Below are positions 10,389-23,049 of a DNA stretch of 42,208 nt, one piece after another. The notes under the pieces were generated by a model. That model made no database searches. It saw only the letters and a program-made list of their open reading frames with translations, and had not been told where the DNA came from. This DNA is from Gyrodactylus bullatarudis (lineage: Eukaryota > Platyhelminthes > Monogenea > Gyrodactylidea > Gyrodactylidae), in NCBI GenBank assembly GCA_012064415.1, contig SSNU01000271.1, positions 1-42,208 of the forward strand. Direction: 5' to 3'. The position numbers and the translations under genes are program-made. The number at the start of each line of letters is the position of its first letter. Positions within the stretch are counted from its first letter, which is position 1.

Positions 10389-11277
10389 TTAACGGCTGCA
10401 TGAGAAACTTGAAGTTATGTCAGTAATTTTTCTCAACATTTTTCTATGATTTTGATTGAAAGGGGTTCCTTTGTCCAAATCGATTCTGATTCTCTCGAAT
10501 AGCTGCAGTCCCATGTTCAAGACTTCAAGATTTCTTTCCCTTTCAAAATCGGTTCTGATTTTATAGTTGACTAATTTATGCTCAAGAACCGAGAGATTCT
10601 CATTTAAATTTTCCATCTCTTGGAAAATAGTTTTCTTAAAATTTTCATCATTTTTAATCAAAAGTTCTAATTTTTTCTGAATTTCATGACCATTATTAGA
10701 AGATTCATTTTCCTTTTCTTGTCTGTCTCTTTGAATTTCTTTCCCGTCATTAATGATGGTTTGATCTCTGTCTTGTACAAGTAATGAATACCGTTTTAGT
10801 GGGGTTGATGTTAGATTTCTGGCTTGTTTAATTGCTGAGCATCTGTTTTGATTAGTTTTTTGATCAAAAGAGACCCTTGAAAGACTATTGAAGAAGCTAT
10901 TTCGATATTCTGTGTATTGACTATTTTCAAGTATAATTCCTGCAAGTTTAGTTAAAAGTATATTCCAATGATATTGATTATGATTAGAAAGTTTGACAGG
11001 ATCTATACAACATTTCTCTTGTATGTAGAGGAAAATGGATTCTAAAATATGTATAACAGCTTTTGGATCATCTATGTTTAAATTATCTTTAGTCCTGAAA
11101 ATAGATGCATAGAATAAACTGAGTAGTCGATTATTAAAATCAGCAGGCTTTTGGCATCGATAGTCAATTTCAAGAAATTCAATTAAATTATTGGCTAAAG
11201 AATCTAAAAATCAAGTCATTAGTCTGAGGAATGAGCTTACAATTCTTTTCCCATACATCTGCTTCAATATTGGTCAT
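10389..11277 (-). CDS. Two-exon coiled-coil protein, possibly CEP95/NN-CH-type centrosomal protein
   Basis: Exon 1 is 11277-11241 (ATG ... MTNIEADVWEKN, phase 1). A 37-nt intron follows (11240-11204, GTAAGC ... TTTTTAG). Exon 2 is 11203-10389. The exons total 852 nt, exactly 284 codons with the TAA stop. Long uninterrupted reading in this AT-rich DNA strongly supports a real gene. The N-terminal 110 or so residues look like an all-helical domain (SLANNLIEFLEIDYRC, LLSLFYASIF, IDDPKAVIHILESIFLYIQ, WNILLTKLAGIIL), with spacing resembling the N-terminal calponin-homology-like domain of CEP95. Residues about 175-260 are charged and predicted coiled coil (KEIQRDRQEKENE, LNENLSVLEHKLVNY, DFERERNLEVLNMGLQ). 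If the resemblance holds it would act at centrosomes or cilia. That link is inference from pattern only, and another coiled-coil family is quite possible. Confidence 0.82.
11204..11240 (-). other. 37-nt intron of the coiled-coil gene
   Basis: GTAAGC donor and TTTTTAG acceptor on the minus strand. Without removal the frame stops after 21 codons (SQ-stop); with removal it opens for 270 more codons. This frame restoration is the evidence. Confidence 0.8.
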
Positions 11278-12079
11278 TTAAATCTAGCAGTTTAATTAAA
11301 TTATTGTATCATTGATAGGTAAAAATGATTGGACTAAGAAAAATGTTCTTTTATTTGAGAATAATTTTATTCTAATTTGTTTTCAAATCGAAATATTCCA
11401 TTATGATGTTATATTTATTAAAAAAAAACGTTTTGAATAAATATTTAATGAATATGTCTGTAGTTTATGTGACTACTTCTAAGTAACAACATGTTATATG
11501 TTTTAATTTTGTATCTTTATTTTGTTTAATTATTACTTTATATGATAGTGGAGTAAGCACGACAGTTTGCTGGAAATGTTTCTTGAACATGTAAAATTAT
11601 AATATTATCTCTTGAAAAATCTTTAGTCAGCTAATTCTACTCATATTTTTAAAGAATTCCATTGGAATTAAATTAAAATGAAGTGCATGCGGTAGGGCCC
11701 TCGACTGTATCAATTCAACGTATTATGCACTCATTCATTTAAAACATAATAATATTAATGTAAAATGATGTATGGCCTATCGGGATGGGAAAGTCTTGCC
11801 TTTAATGATTTCCCTCTGAGTTTTTGTACAGACCATACAATGTATACATGTGTGTTATCTACAACTAAAAAGAATGTTGAAATTATTGTTACTTCTTTCC
11901 AATATTAGACACCAAAATGTAAATGATCATAATAAAACAAATTCTATGATGTCTAATACACTGTACTGACTAAAGTGAGAAATCAACCATGACCAAAAGT
12001 TTACTCAAGTATGAGATGAATTTCTGTTACTTTTCTTCTTCTCTCTACCTCTCTGTGCAAACAAATGTAAAAAGTTCGT
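11278..12079. other. AT-rich spacer, nothing recognised
   Basis: Presumed upstream region of the coiled-coil gene. No ORF, repeat or clear promoter element seen. Confidence 0.5.
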
Positions 12080-12740
12080 GAACGATTGTAAAGAACTCTT
12101 TAGCAAAATTAAAAATCAAAATCACCAGGGAAATTTTCCCATTTATTCCCAGTCATCGGCCCTACCTTATTTAATCTATATAGTCTTATCAAAAATAAAA
12201 CCCTCCGTCCAATATTTCAATTATGCAGATGACACCAAGATTTTACTCCCACTTCAAAGAAAGTATTGATGCCATTGGAATTGAACTAACTCATGTTGAA
12301 TCGTCGTTTTCACAAATTTGTCTCAACCTGAACCTTTTTAAAACAAAATTCACTTTCAAATAAAATCCCGATTGTCCCTTGACACAACCAGAGATCTTGG
12401 TTAACACTTTATTAAGGACCTCAATTATAACTTCAAACTCAAGAAGAACACTTCCTCAGGATATAACTAAAAAGATCGAGAGAATACAATATATTTATCT
12501 CAGATTCTGTCTGGGTCCTCACTCCTATAAAACCTTTCTTGAAATATCTGGTCTACATCCCCTTTGGCTACGAAGGATTGCTGCTGCTGTTACTCTTTTC
12601 AACAAACGAGTCCCGTCGAAATCAAGCAGCTACAAACTAAGATCAGGATCAAGCTTCTCCATACGCTACTCTTGTTACTGGGTAACAAGTTTAACAAACT
12701 ATTCCGCTAGTCAGCTATCTTTGAAATGGGATTAGATGAG
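12080..12740 (+). pseudogene. LINE (non-LTR retrotransposon) reverse transcriptase remnant
   Basis: Three open pieces in different frames line up with the end of a non-LTR reverse transcriptase. 12080-12270 holds the finger/palm remnant ending in FNYADDTKILLPLQ, with the catalytic YADD box. About 12262-12361 reads a thumb-like segment, ICLNLNLFKTKFTF, corresponding to the usual LN-x-x-KT-x-F motif. 12400-12735 holds the C-terminal region with KKIERIQYIYLRFCLGPHSY and FLEISGLHPLWLRR. The segment before YADD that should contain the PQGS box is rearranged. Several frameshifts and missing sequence show a dead copy. Clade not determined; the C-terminus resembles Jockey/CR1-like elements. Confidence 0.75.
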
Positions 12741-14030
12741 CAAATTTTTTCTTCAAATTATCAAAACCCAGCCAGTCCTGAAGCCTTAGTGATCACTGAT
12801 CAGGTTTGGTTTCTATCTCTCGACTGGAAGAGATGTTTATCCTAGATGGCTAATAATTATCGATTTAGATCCTCGTAATATCGAGATGAATCAATAATGT
12901 TGGTGGGAGAAAATTCTACACTCTTAGTAGAGGTGTCAAATGAGAAAACATTTATTGATGTAGGGGGGGGGGTGAAAAATTCTTGAGTAACCAGGACAAT
13001 TTCTTCTTTTGTATCCATCCTATTATTTGAGGATTATTCAAACTTGTTCTTTAAACATAAAGGATAATTTGTAAATACTGAACAAGATAAAGAGTTGTTT
13101 GTTTGTTGAAGTAGAGGACCAAATTAGCTTTCATTCCTCTCAAAGTTTTTATTCCCTTCTTTCTTTGGAATATATTTAAATATAGAAGGGAGACACATTG
13201 TGTAATTTAATTAATTATGAAATCTCGTTGCTATGCATTGAAGTGAATTTTACATAGATTCTCCCTGAAATGCTGTGGGAGAATAATTCATGTCCTTCTT
13301 ACGTTTTTCTTGTTTTTTAGATATATTTAGCTCCTGTTTTTCTTCTCAGAGCTCTACCTCCATACTCCCAGCATACTCTAAGCATTCTACATTGTAGATA
13401 TTACATAACAGTAACTACTAGCATGAAGGAACTTAATTTAATTTTCATTTATTCACGTTTCACATTTCGACAGAGAAAAAGTGAAATTACCATCATCTTT
13501 AATAAATATCACTTGTTTTCCTTTTTTTACAATAGACTCAACTTTGCAGTTCTCAGAAATATTGCTATATTTTCTACGAGATTATGAAAGAAATTGGAAT
13601 ATCTTTTTTCGTTTCCAATCTATTCGGATATTGATGCAAAAATATCATTTGAATTAATATAGCACTAGCGTATTCCAGGAGATTAATAAAAAGATTTCCT
13701 ATCGAAAGGGTAGTAAACTTAGAAGAAGAAAATAATGAGTTTCTAAATAATATCTGATAGAAACTAACCTTTACTTTAAGGGCTAATTGGGGACATCAAC
13801 CTATTATAGACCCATTATTTTCGTAGCCGTTAGATTTTTTTGTTCACCAGTGCGACTTACGTTTTATATTCGTTTTCATTATCTGAAAATCGAGTCATTG
13901 GAATGACGGTCTGTAATTTTGTGCGAATTTTTTTTGGCAAATAGTTCAGCACGTAAAATATCAAAAAATTGTATTTTGAGTTCAGTTTTGAGATCAGGAT
14001 AAAATACAGTTTTTATCTATATTTAGAACT
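12741..14030. other. Gene-free spacer with a G10 run
   Basis: No coding or repeat structure beyond a run of ten G at 12963-12972. Comparable homopolymers lie at 19018-19027 (ten C) and 25177-25184 (eight G). Confidence 0.5.
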
Positions 14031-14674
14031 TTACAAATAACTCAATATTTTTCTCCAGATTCACATAAAAAAATAATTTTTTGAATTCTAAAACGGAATA
14101 AGCTTAAAAGATGTGGATATTCGAAAAAAATCCGATAAAAATTGAATCTGACCAAAATTAGGCCGCATTTCGAATTTCGAAAATGTCCCAAATTTCCACT
14201 TTTTCAACTTTTGAGCCCAAAATTAGTATCGATTTCGATGATTCTAAGCAGTTAAGTGATGATATTTGGGATTAACATTGAACGAAGAATTCGAGTTCAC
14301 ATGTAGAAGCTCAATGAAACTCGTCATTACTGTGGTAAATCGAACCATTTGAATTTTTCGATTATCCAAAATCTGGAAGTTTAACTTTTTCTCGGAAACA
14401 GTGAAATCTTCGCAATCTCTATGGCCAAATTCTTCGTTTAATGTTGATCTCAAATATCATCGAAATCGATAATAATTTTAAGCTCAAAAGTTGAAAATGT
14501 GGAAATCTGGTACATTTCCAATATTCGAAAAACGGCCTAATTTTGGTCAGATTGAATTTTTGAGTATCTACATCTTATAAGCTCATTCGGTTTTAGAATT
14601 CAAAAAATAATTTTTTATGTGAATCTGGAGAAAAATATTGAGTTTCTTTGTAAAAATAGTAAATTCTCATCTTT
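14031..14674. repeat. Foldback (palindromic) element copy 2
   Basis: Left arm begins with AACTCAATATTTTTCTCCAG and the right arm ends with its complement followed by GTAAATTCTCATCTTTATG and TCAACTAGC. It shares most internal blocks with copy 1 (TTAGTATCGATTTCGATG, GGTTCGATT, GTTAAACTTCCAGATT) but in the opposite order. The left tip is missing (truncated before AAATAACTC); the right tip is intact. The minus-strand frame at 14244-14453 is arm sequence, not a gene. Confidence 0.82.
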
Positions 14675-17600
14675 ATGTCAACTAGCTTTATTTCAAATCC
14701 CGAGGGAATTCTCTTTCAAAAATTTGGCAAAAATAGCACAACTTTATCCAAGCAAAACCTATCAAAAGTATAAGTTAACTTTATAAACAAAAGAATTGTT
14801 TGAAAAATTTTAAAAATGTATCCTGATCTGATATGCCAAGCCTTCGTTCGTGTATAAATTAATTATAATTTCCTGAGTATATAGTCCATGAAAGTATTCG
14901 CCAGATGAACTGAGCAGGCTGATTAAAAATGATATATTGATCAGAGAGCTCAGATGACTTAAATAGATGAGAAGGGATCCTTCGTTGTACACCGAGCAGT
15001 ATTAATTTAACCGAATAGAGGTCTGTCCCTGGTCAAGGGTCTTGGCCATAAATTCACACTGAAAGAGAAAATTATTTATGTTCGACTGTCAGATAAAATG
15101 GTGGAACCAACAAGTTTTACTCCTTCCCATCAATGTTGTCGTTAAGTTGATGTTCCAGCCTATTTTCTCGATATAATATAAATAAAGGGATAATTTATTT
15201 ACATTTTGGCAAGAATAAAAAGATGGCAATCTTTTTGCAAAACTTGATCAAATTAAATATATTTTTAAAGGTGATATCAGTATAACGATGAGAGAGAAAA
15301 CTAATTCAGGTGAAATTGGACAGCTGAGAATCGATCTGAAAGAGTGGTAAATACCAAGGCAGGTGTTTTCAGCCAAATTGACATTTTAATTTCAAAAGAG
15401 AGGTCAAGAATCATTCAAGAAATAATACAAAATAATAAAATCCTTCTTGTTAGCCATCATCCTTTCCATGTTGATGGGCAATGCTCCCTTTTATTTTCTA
15501 ATTTTTCCTCTTCATCCAAGTTACGGGTTATCTAACGCATGTATGAAATTAAAAACAGCTTTAATCACAGGTTAATAAGGACGCTGATTCTAGTCCTACA
15601 TATAATGATGAGTAGGACAGAATGTAATCTTGCTAATACATAATAATAATTCCGGTAAAAGTCATGCTTTTCCAACTTCGTGAAGGAGAATCAAATTATT
15701 GAGACCCGTATCCTCCAGTTGCTTCAGTCACTGTTTGTGTGTGTATTTGTAAGTCGATTTGAAAATTTCAACTAGGTAATCTTATTTGAGTGGAGCGTCC
15801 CACTGTCTTATTATCGTCATCATTCATTTAACGTCGTTGGCCATTTATCTGTTTCTCATCTTTCTGCTCAAAAGGACACGTGAGATTCCTTTGCTTTTTC
15901 TTTGCCATGATCGTGTTTTTTGCAGCGTCACACTTTTAGGGATAAAAAAACGACATCAGTTGATTATAATTGCATGTCCCTTTAAAAAAAGAAATTCATG
16001 AATCCATCACACATATTTCATAAAATTTTAGATATTCTAAATATTGATTGGGAAAAAAATTTTAAGTATCAAAATTTAACAACAAATGTATAGATTTGAT
16101 CTGGCTTTTTAATGATCCTTGATTTATAATCTTATGAATAAATTGAAAGCATCTAAAGCTTACGAATCATTGGTTCCTCCCCCTCCCCTTTTGAACCGAC
16201 TGTATATCAGGGATAGATTTTTCAATTCTAATATGTTCAATTTCATTTTCCCCGGGTGAAAATGTGATTCATAATGAATTTTTGGTACTATAAATTTATG
16301 TCCAAAATTATTTACGGACTCTAATTTTCTCTTAAATAATAAATATAATCTGAGAAATTTCAAATATGAGTCCAACAATTTATGAGCTATTTTATTAATT
16401 TGATGAATTATCTGAATGTGATGACTTGGCTAGTCTTAAATTTCTCTTCATGTTTCATTATTGCAATGTTTTGTACCAACTCGAGAGCTTTTGATCAAAC
16501 TTTTCATAATTGATCAGAACAATTGCACTATTTTTTTGTACTATCAGATTTATTCTATAATTTCTCATTGTATCAATATAAGATCTATGTCTAATAAAAA
16601 AGCTCACCAGAACATGAACAAATTATACTGTACCCCAGCAAAATCAAAATCTCTTAAAGAAAACTTAGATAATTGTAATATTTGAATATGAGGGTTTTAT
16701 TAAAAAGTAATCCTTAATTTCAGGCGAGAAGAGTGAAGCCAGAGAGGGTACAAACAAGATTGTCTCATAGGAGATGGGAAAATTTATAAAAAACCCTTAT
16801 GTTCAATATTGTAACTCTTGATAATCTCAAGACTTTGTGTCAAGAGTCACTAATAATTCAGATGAACCTGGGTAATTTTGTAAATTTTGATTTGACGCAA
16901 AATTTCTATTTTTGAACTTTGAGCTGGAAATTTTTATTGGTTTGAGGATAGAAGGGCGGTTTAATATTTAAGAAAAGTTTCAATATTTTTCTCAGTCACA
17001 CTACATCTTTGAGTCCCATGATAGAATTAGAATGATTTCAAAGCTAATTAAATATGGCTAAATCTTCGCCTTTTTCAATCTTTAATCTCAAATTTCTATA
17101 GTTCGATAATTTATTTGAGATCAAAAACTATTAAATTTGAGCTCAACTGAAAATTTTATCATTTTTTTGTTGGAAAATACTTATTTAAAATTGATATAAA
17201 ATACAAAAATGAAACACAATTTGTAAAAAATTTAAAACTTTCTGAATAGGTTGGCAATGCGTAGATTCGATTAAAACTAGTTTTGTAATCAAAATATAAA
17301 ATAAAATAGACAAGGAGGAAGATCAAAGAATTTCCAAAAATCTAGGCTGGTTTTACGAAGGTTATTACAATTATGGCGCATGTTCTAAGCCATAGAGAGT
17401 TGAGGCCTGATATGAAAATTTCTCCTTTATTAATCAGACGGCGATGAACCGAATTACTTTTCAGATTCACTCATCTTATTCATTTTATATTTAAGAACCA
17501 GCATTTTAACAGTATTATTCAGATATTTTATTTTTGTACACATCAACTTAGAATGCAAGTTATTTTTTCAAACAAAAATAATAACATCTCAACAAAGTTC

Positions 17601-19560
17601 TCCGAAAAAGGTTGTATTAATTTATGTAAGACACTTTATACACTTTATCACTGATCAAAACAATTTTCCCTTACATTCAATAAACTATATTTTAAATAAC
17701 AACACTTGATTTATAACAGTTAGTACTATTACCAGGGGCAAAATGTTTATTTAATGCAATTAGAATGAAATTTAATCTGAGCAATTCCAAATTTGTATGG
17801 GGAATATGTTGGATTTCCTTGGTACATTTATTGCATCTTTATTTTCCAATAACCAACCCAGTAACAAAGGAGTCAAATTCATCATTAGATAAGAGAAGAC
17901 TCCAGAGCAACAAATTTTGTAATAATTATCATCTTGTCTATTCCTTTTGTTGGTGTGAAATATGAGGAAATATTTGATTATTACTCTGAACTACACTACA
18001 CTATACTTATAACCTTTAACTAGCTCTACTTTGAGTATAGTAACTGTTGTTATTATTGTTTAGCGTTGAATATTTTTTTCAAAACAAAATGGGAATTCTA
18101 TTGAATGTGAAAGAAAATATGACTTTGCAATTACAAGTAAGAAGTAACAAAAATTTCCTAATACAGGTATATACCATATAGTTATACTCAAGACAAAGAT
18201 GAGAATCAAGTATTTCTCAGAAATTGAAAGAGAATATATAGTATTGAGTAGAGTATTGTTTTTAATATTTTGACAGGTCCCCTCCTCTTTCATATTAAAA
18301 AAGATGTATATTATATTCTTAGAAAGAATAATATCTGTCTCAATAGTTTTAAACACTAAAATATCTACACTCAAACTAAAGCTTACTTATTTACTTACAT
18401 AGTTTGATATTATGAGAAATATAGATGAGTTATAAGCAATTGTTGATTTAAAAAAAAAGATGAACGTTGAGCAGTAGTGAAGAAATTCCTTAAAGAGATG
18501 AGAAAATAATGAAGAAGTAAGAAAACAATGAACAAGGCGTGTTCGCTGACGCATATTCTACCAAAATAGTAATTCTTCATTATAACTGACATTATAGTTT
18601 AGTTACATATTACTGTTTATTTATTATAATAATTATTATTTAGTAATATCCATAATTATAATAATAAGACAAAACATACTTCAAATTCAAGTTTGAATCA
18701 ATGAAAAATGTACTTTTAGACATTATATGAAGGGAAGAAAAAAATTAAAAAAAAATTGTTGCAAATAGATTGATTAGAGTTTCTTTGACATGGTAAAATT
18801 AAGAAAAAGAGAATTGAGTAAAGTAGAGAACGAACCATGTGATTCTTAACGAGTGCACTCAAAAAATATACGGGACATTGTACTTTTAAAAGCAAAAAAT
18901 GGAAAATAAACTAGAAATGACATTTCACATGGATTCCTAACAAAAAAGTAAAACAAAAATTATTACATGGAATCAGAATTGACTTGGGAAACTTCTTATT
19001 ACAGAAATTCAACTTCACCCCCCCCCCATCTTTTGACTGAAAGGAGAAATATTTTTTTAAATATCACTAGGGAATACGTTGATGAAATCTAAATACTCTC
19101 TCTGCTTGCGCTATGCAAAAATTGCTGAGACCAATGAGAAATCTGCTTTTCTCTCTCTCTCTATTCTGAGTTGTAGTAGAGAAATTGAGCTTGAGTAGAA
19201 ATGTAAAGAATGCTAGGGTGGCGGGGTAAAGAAAAGATTTGTATAGTAAAAGTATAATTTTTATGAAAATTTTCTGTTTCACCACACTAAAAAATATATA
19301 TCAATAAAGAGGGGGTTATAGTCAATGTGTGTGTGTGTCTATGTTTTTTTTCTGGGTGGAGGGAAGATATGGGGGTCTATTGACAATGTGTGTATTCTAA
19401 TTCTATAGTTAAGAGTATATAGTCTATTTTGGAGTATATACTTAAACTATGATGTGTGATTGTGTATTTTCTAATCTCTGTACTCAAGATTTTGTTCAGC
19501 CAATCAGAATTAAGAAATCTGAGTATTCCTCCAGTTTTAATCCTTGAGTAATCTCAGTTT
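14675..19560. other. Large gene-free region upstream of the senseless-like gene
   Basis: Many short frames, none with family motifs or plausible codon use. The block 16917-16975 (CTGGAAATTTTTATTGG ... AGAAGGGCGG) resembles 26846-26900 inside the palindrome cluster, so a diverged repeat lies here. A GT microsatellite (19326-19338) and a C10 run (19018-19027) occur near the right end. Purine- or pyrimidine-rich stretches at 18700-19300 could be regulatory, but nothing specific can be assigned. Confidence 0.5.
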
Positions 19561-19567
19561 TATAAAA
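19561..19567 (+). promoter_or_regulatory. Putative TATA box of the senseless-like gene
   Basis: TATAAAA located 104 bases before the predicted start codon. Transcription would start about 30 bases downstream, near 19591. An initiator-like ACAGTTG at 19599-19605 is slightly too far away. It fits the tight, tissue-specific expression of this family, but it is only a motif match. Confidence 0.5.
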
Positions 19568-19664
19568 TCTGCGCTCACTATCACACAAAAAGCATACTAC
19601 AGTTGTGAAGGACTTCTCTATATTTATTTCCTACCACTCTTATCACTTTTACATCAAAGTAGCT

Positions 19665-22026
19665 ATGGAATCTTTTGGATCCTTGGATATTTTCAAGCAA
19701 ATCTGTGAGTTAAATTTCCCTTTTGTATATTAAAAAGTTTCCCCTTTTTGAAACTTAGCAAGTCAGATTAATGTATCAGAAATATTTCCTTGTTTATTTC
19801 CCTGACTAAATTTTTAGCAAAATAATCAATCATCCATAAATATGTATCGAATAGCTTGGAAGTACATGAGAAAATTCACGTTTTTCTCAATTTTGCTGGT
19901 CCTAGTTTCTAGGCCGAGTTCTCTCGTCCCCTTATCAGATGAACTCATTTTTTTAACAAAATTATAATCAAATCAAACAAAAAATTAAGGACAATAAAAA
20001 ATTATAAACTCAAAAAGAGTCTGGGCAAGAAAGCATAAAAAGAACGCAGGCCTCTCTTATTGAATAAAATCATTATAAAAAATAAAATTATCATTTTTTT
20101 TCACTTGATAAATAATTAATTAGGTATATTATAAGCTGTAAATGTGTTGGAAGGTATTTCTTCTTCCTCATATTAACAAGTTCTACACGGTCACTAAGTT
20201 GTGAATTTGTACAGCTCATAAAAACTCCATGTGTAAAGCTAACTAACTCGTCTCTCTTAGTGAGCAATGCTGGCTTGTTTCATGTGTTTTTTTGACTATA
20301 GACACACATGTCGATCATTAAAAAGTTTTATTTACATCGTACTAAGATGAGAAAAATATTAATTTCATGCATTTTATTTATTCCAGCTAAAACAAGCCCA
20401 CCCGATATGAACATGATTGCAGGGAAGTTGGGTCTGAACAATAATCTGTTCAGCCAGTTGACAAGCAATCCACTTGGAAGTTTACCCAACCAGAGCCCAC
20501 CAGAAATGCCAACAACACCTTCGTTTGATTTAGTGACCAAAATGCTCAATAACATATTGATAAACTTGGCCAATAACAATTCGAATAATCAGATAAATAA
20601 CAATAATAATAACAACAGTCAACCAGAAATGTTCAACTCAGAGTTGAAGAAAAAGTTGGACGAGCTGACAAATCAACAGAGATCGAATTATCCATCCTCG
20701 GAGGAAGAACAAACGTCGGGACTAGAGAAAATGTTTGTCGTCAACAATAATCTCGGCTTGAATCCAGCCATGATTGTAAATGCCTTACAAATGAAGACCT
20801 CTGGCGACATACAAAATGGATTGAATAAATTCCCCAACTTCTTCCCACCTCCCCTCGGTCTAAATACTATGGTCAACATGTTTAACTCCCAAGGCAACGA
20901 CATTTCAAACCAGCAGACCACGAATATCAACAATTCAAATGATGGGAACTGCATGTCGAAGAAGAGGCCCAACTCCAACTCTCAAGGTCGAGGACAAAAG
21001 AGGAGCCACCAGGACATGACATCATTCGATCAGGCTACTGCCATGTCTCTACAACAGAACGCAGATAAGGAATTCCAGTGTAATCACTGTGGGAAAACTT
21101 TCAAGAGATCCTCAACATTATTAACTCATTTGCTCATCCACAGCGATACAAGGCCATATCCGTGTCAATATTGTGGAAAGAGGTTTCATCAAAAGTCAGA
21201 TATGAAAAAGCATACATACATCCATACGGGAGAGAAACCATACAAGTGTCTACAATGTGGCAAGGCCTTTAGTCAATCCTCCAACCTGATCACCCATTCT
21301 AGGAAGCATAGTGGATTTAAACCGTTCAACTGTAATATTTGCTCAAGAGCCTTTCAGAGGAAAGTTGACCTACGCCGTCATATGGAATCCCAACACAATT
21401 CCCCTGAGGAGTCAAACAAAATGCAATCCTTTGATGAAATTGATCTGAATCAGAAACCATCATCTTCCACGCCAACCACAGACAGGGAGGACCATATGAA
21501 CACACCAAACAGTCCTACAAATATTTCTTCAACAGTCAACCCTGAGAGAAATTCAAATGTTGATTTTATCAAGGAGAAATTGTTGCTTCAACATCAAATA
21601 TGGTTAATGAACAATTCATCCAATCTCAGCCTTAATAACAATCAGAATTCATCACCTTTCAGTAAATCCTCTTCAAGTTCCCCAAATACTGACAGAATTT
21701 CATCTTCAAAATGCCTTGACAATTCCTCGTCAGTCAATTTGGATCATCAGAATATTCTGTCGAGTAGTCTCAACTATTCAGTGGCCCATCTCCTTGGTGC
21801 TTCATCAATGGCAGGTATCCTACCCCATGGCCAGTCCCAGTTGAATGGCACTACTTCAAGTCAAGCCTCCTTACCGTCCCATACTAACTCGAATAACAAT
21901 ATAAACAATACCATAAATAATAATGTAAATAGCAACAGTAATCAGCTTGAGAACTCTTCTTCGGGCAGTAGTGGATACCATATCAATATCAGTATAAACA
22001 GCAGTAAGGAATTCAACGCTGACTAG
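19665..22026 (+). CDS. sens: Senseless/Gfi1-family C2H2 zinc-finger transcription factor, two exons
   Basis: Exon 1 is 19665-19704 ([13 protein letters not shown] plus one base). The intron is 19705-20386 (GTGAGT ... TTATTCCAG). Exon 2 is 20387-22026. Splicing gives [11 protein letters not shown] in frame and 559 residues. An alternative ATG at 20308, inside the intron, is less likely. The four C2H2 fingers lie at about residues 243-350 and match the Gfi1/Senseless signature: [70 protein letters not shown]. Four fingers without an N-terminal SNAG motif is the arrangement of fly Senseless; vertebrate Gfi1 has six fingers plus SNAG. The flanks are Asn/Ser-rich (NNNNNN near residue 90, more near the end). 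From family knowledge it binds DNA in the nucleus and drives sensory organ precursor and neural fates. It stands alone in a wide gene-free domain. Confidence 0.93.
19705..20386 (+). other. 682-nt intron of the senseless-like gene
   Basis: Consensus donor GTGAGT after ATC T, and acceptor TTTATTTATTCCAG before CTAAAACA. It joins a 13-codon first exon in phase 1. No repeat or ORF recognised inside. Confidence 0.8.
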
Positions 22027-22244
22027 TGATAATTGGCCAGTGATAAAATATTAAATATCAACATTGTGATTCCCAAAATATAAAGAAGATTCCTCCCGCC
22101 CCGTCTCTCCTTTAAGAATTAACTCTCATCCTTAAAAACCCGGACCGAATTTCTGCCCAAATTACTACAATATTAATTCTACTTGAGAATATTAAAGAAG
22201 ATGGGGTTATTTCTGATCAAACTTCCTTTAAAAATAATATGATT

Positions 22245-22271
22245 AATAAATAATGATAATTAATTAATAAA
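22245..22271 (+). promoter_or_regulatory. Tandem poly(A) signals after the senseless-like gene
   Basis: AATAAA at 22245-22250 and again at 22266-22271, about 220-245 bases after the stop codon, in an AT-rich stretch. A (GT)7 microsatellite at 22599-22612 lies further downstream. Confidence 0.55.
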
Positions 22272-23049
22272 ATTACTAATATAACATATTATAATGAGTA
22301 CATTTTATATATTATACAGTATTTGCAATAATGCAAATTCTCATCAAAGCCAAATTGAAGAAAACTTTTCAATTTAACCTGTCTCGTGTACATTTTAAAA
22401 TACATTTTGTTTGAGCTTTGAGTAGTCATGGGGGATTGAAGATTAGGATAGAAAAAAAGCCAATTTTCATCTGTTCGCATGCTGAAACTATTTCTGATTA
22501 TCAGTTCGTATTATTATCATTATTATGCAATATAATAAATTCCTTAAAATATGGGCAGTTGGAGATCCAACCTCTTCCATACTCAGTTGCTCCATCTCGT
22601 GTGTGTGTGTGTATATATCTAAGTTGACATCTATAGACCCGCAGGTAAAATTATTTGTAATCTCACTAAATACCTCTTGATATTGAGATATCTATTTCCC
22701 CTTTTTCTGCTCAAACAAGCAAAGTATCCTTCCCCTCTCCACCCTAAGCTCATAACCTTTACTACTATTTCTTTCCTTTTCTAATGAGAAAGGTGAGGTT
22801 AAGATTTCGATACCTCTCTCAACTTCCTCATAAAGACAGTTGCATATTTTTGCTTGAATTTCATCAATGATGCAGTAATCTGCCCTCATTTTTTTACTTT
22901 GCAATCCATAACCAATAAAGTTCATCTTCCTTTCCACGTGGTATGTTTGTGTGTAACTAGGCAAACTAATTTTAAATTCTATATTTCAAAATGTGAAGTT
23001 TTATTTTTTAAATCCAGATTTATACGAATAAATAAAAATTTATTTTTGA

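Noticed and set aside
14810..19285. Short ORFs of 60-104 codons in the gene-free region
   Set aside because: Low complexity, rich in Phe/Ile/Leu/Lys/Asn from AT codons, no motifs or repeats of known families.
20308..20386. ATG at 20308 as start of the senseless-like protein
   Set aside because: The preceding 26 codons lie in a strong intron 3' end (polypyrimidine then TTCCAG), and splicing from 19704 gives a cleaner start with an upstream TATA box.
20328..20978. Minus-strand frames across the senseless-like exon 2 (20328, 20688, 21326)
   Set aside because: Antisense shadows of the Asn-rich and zinc-finger coding sequence.
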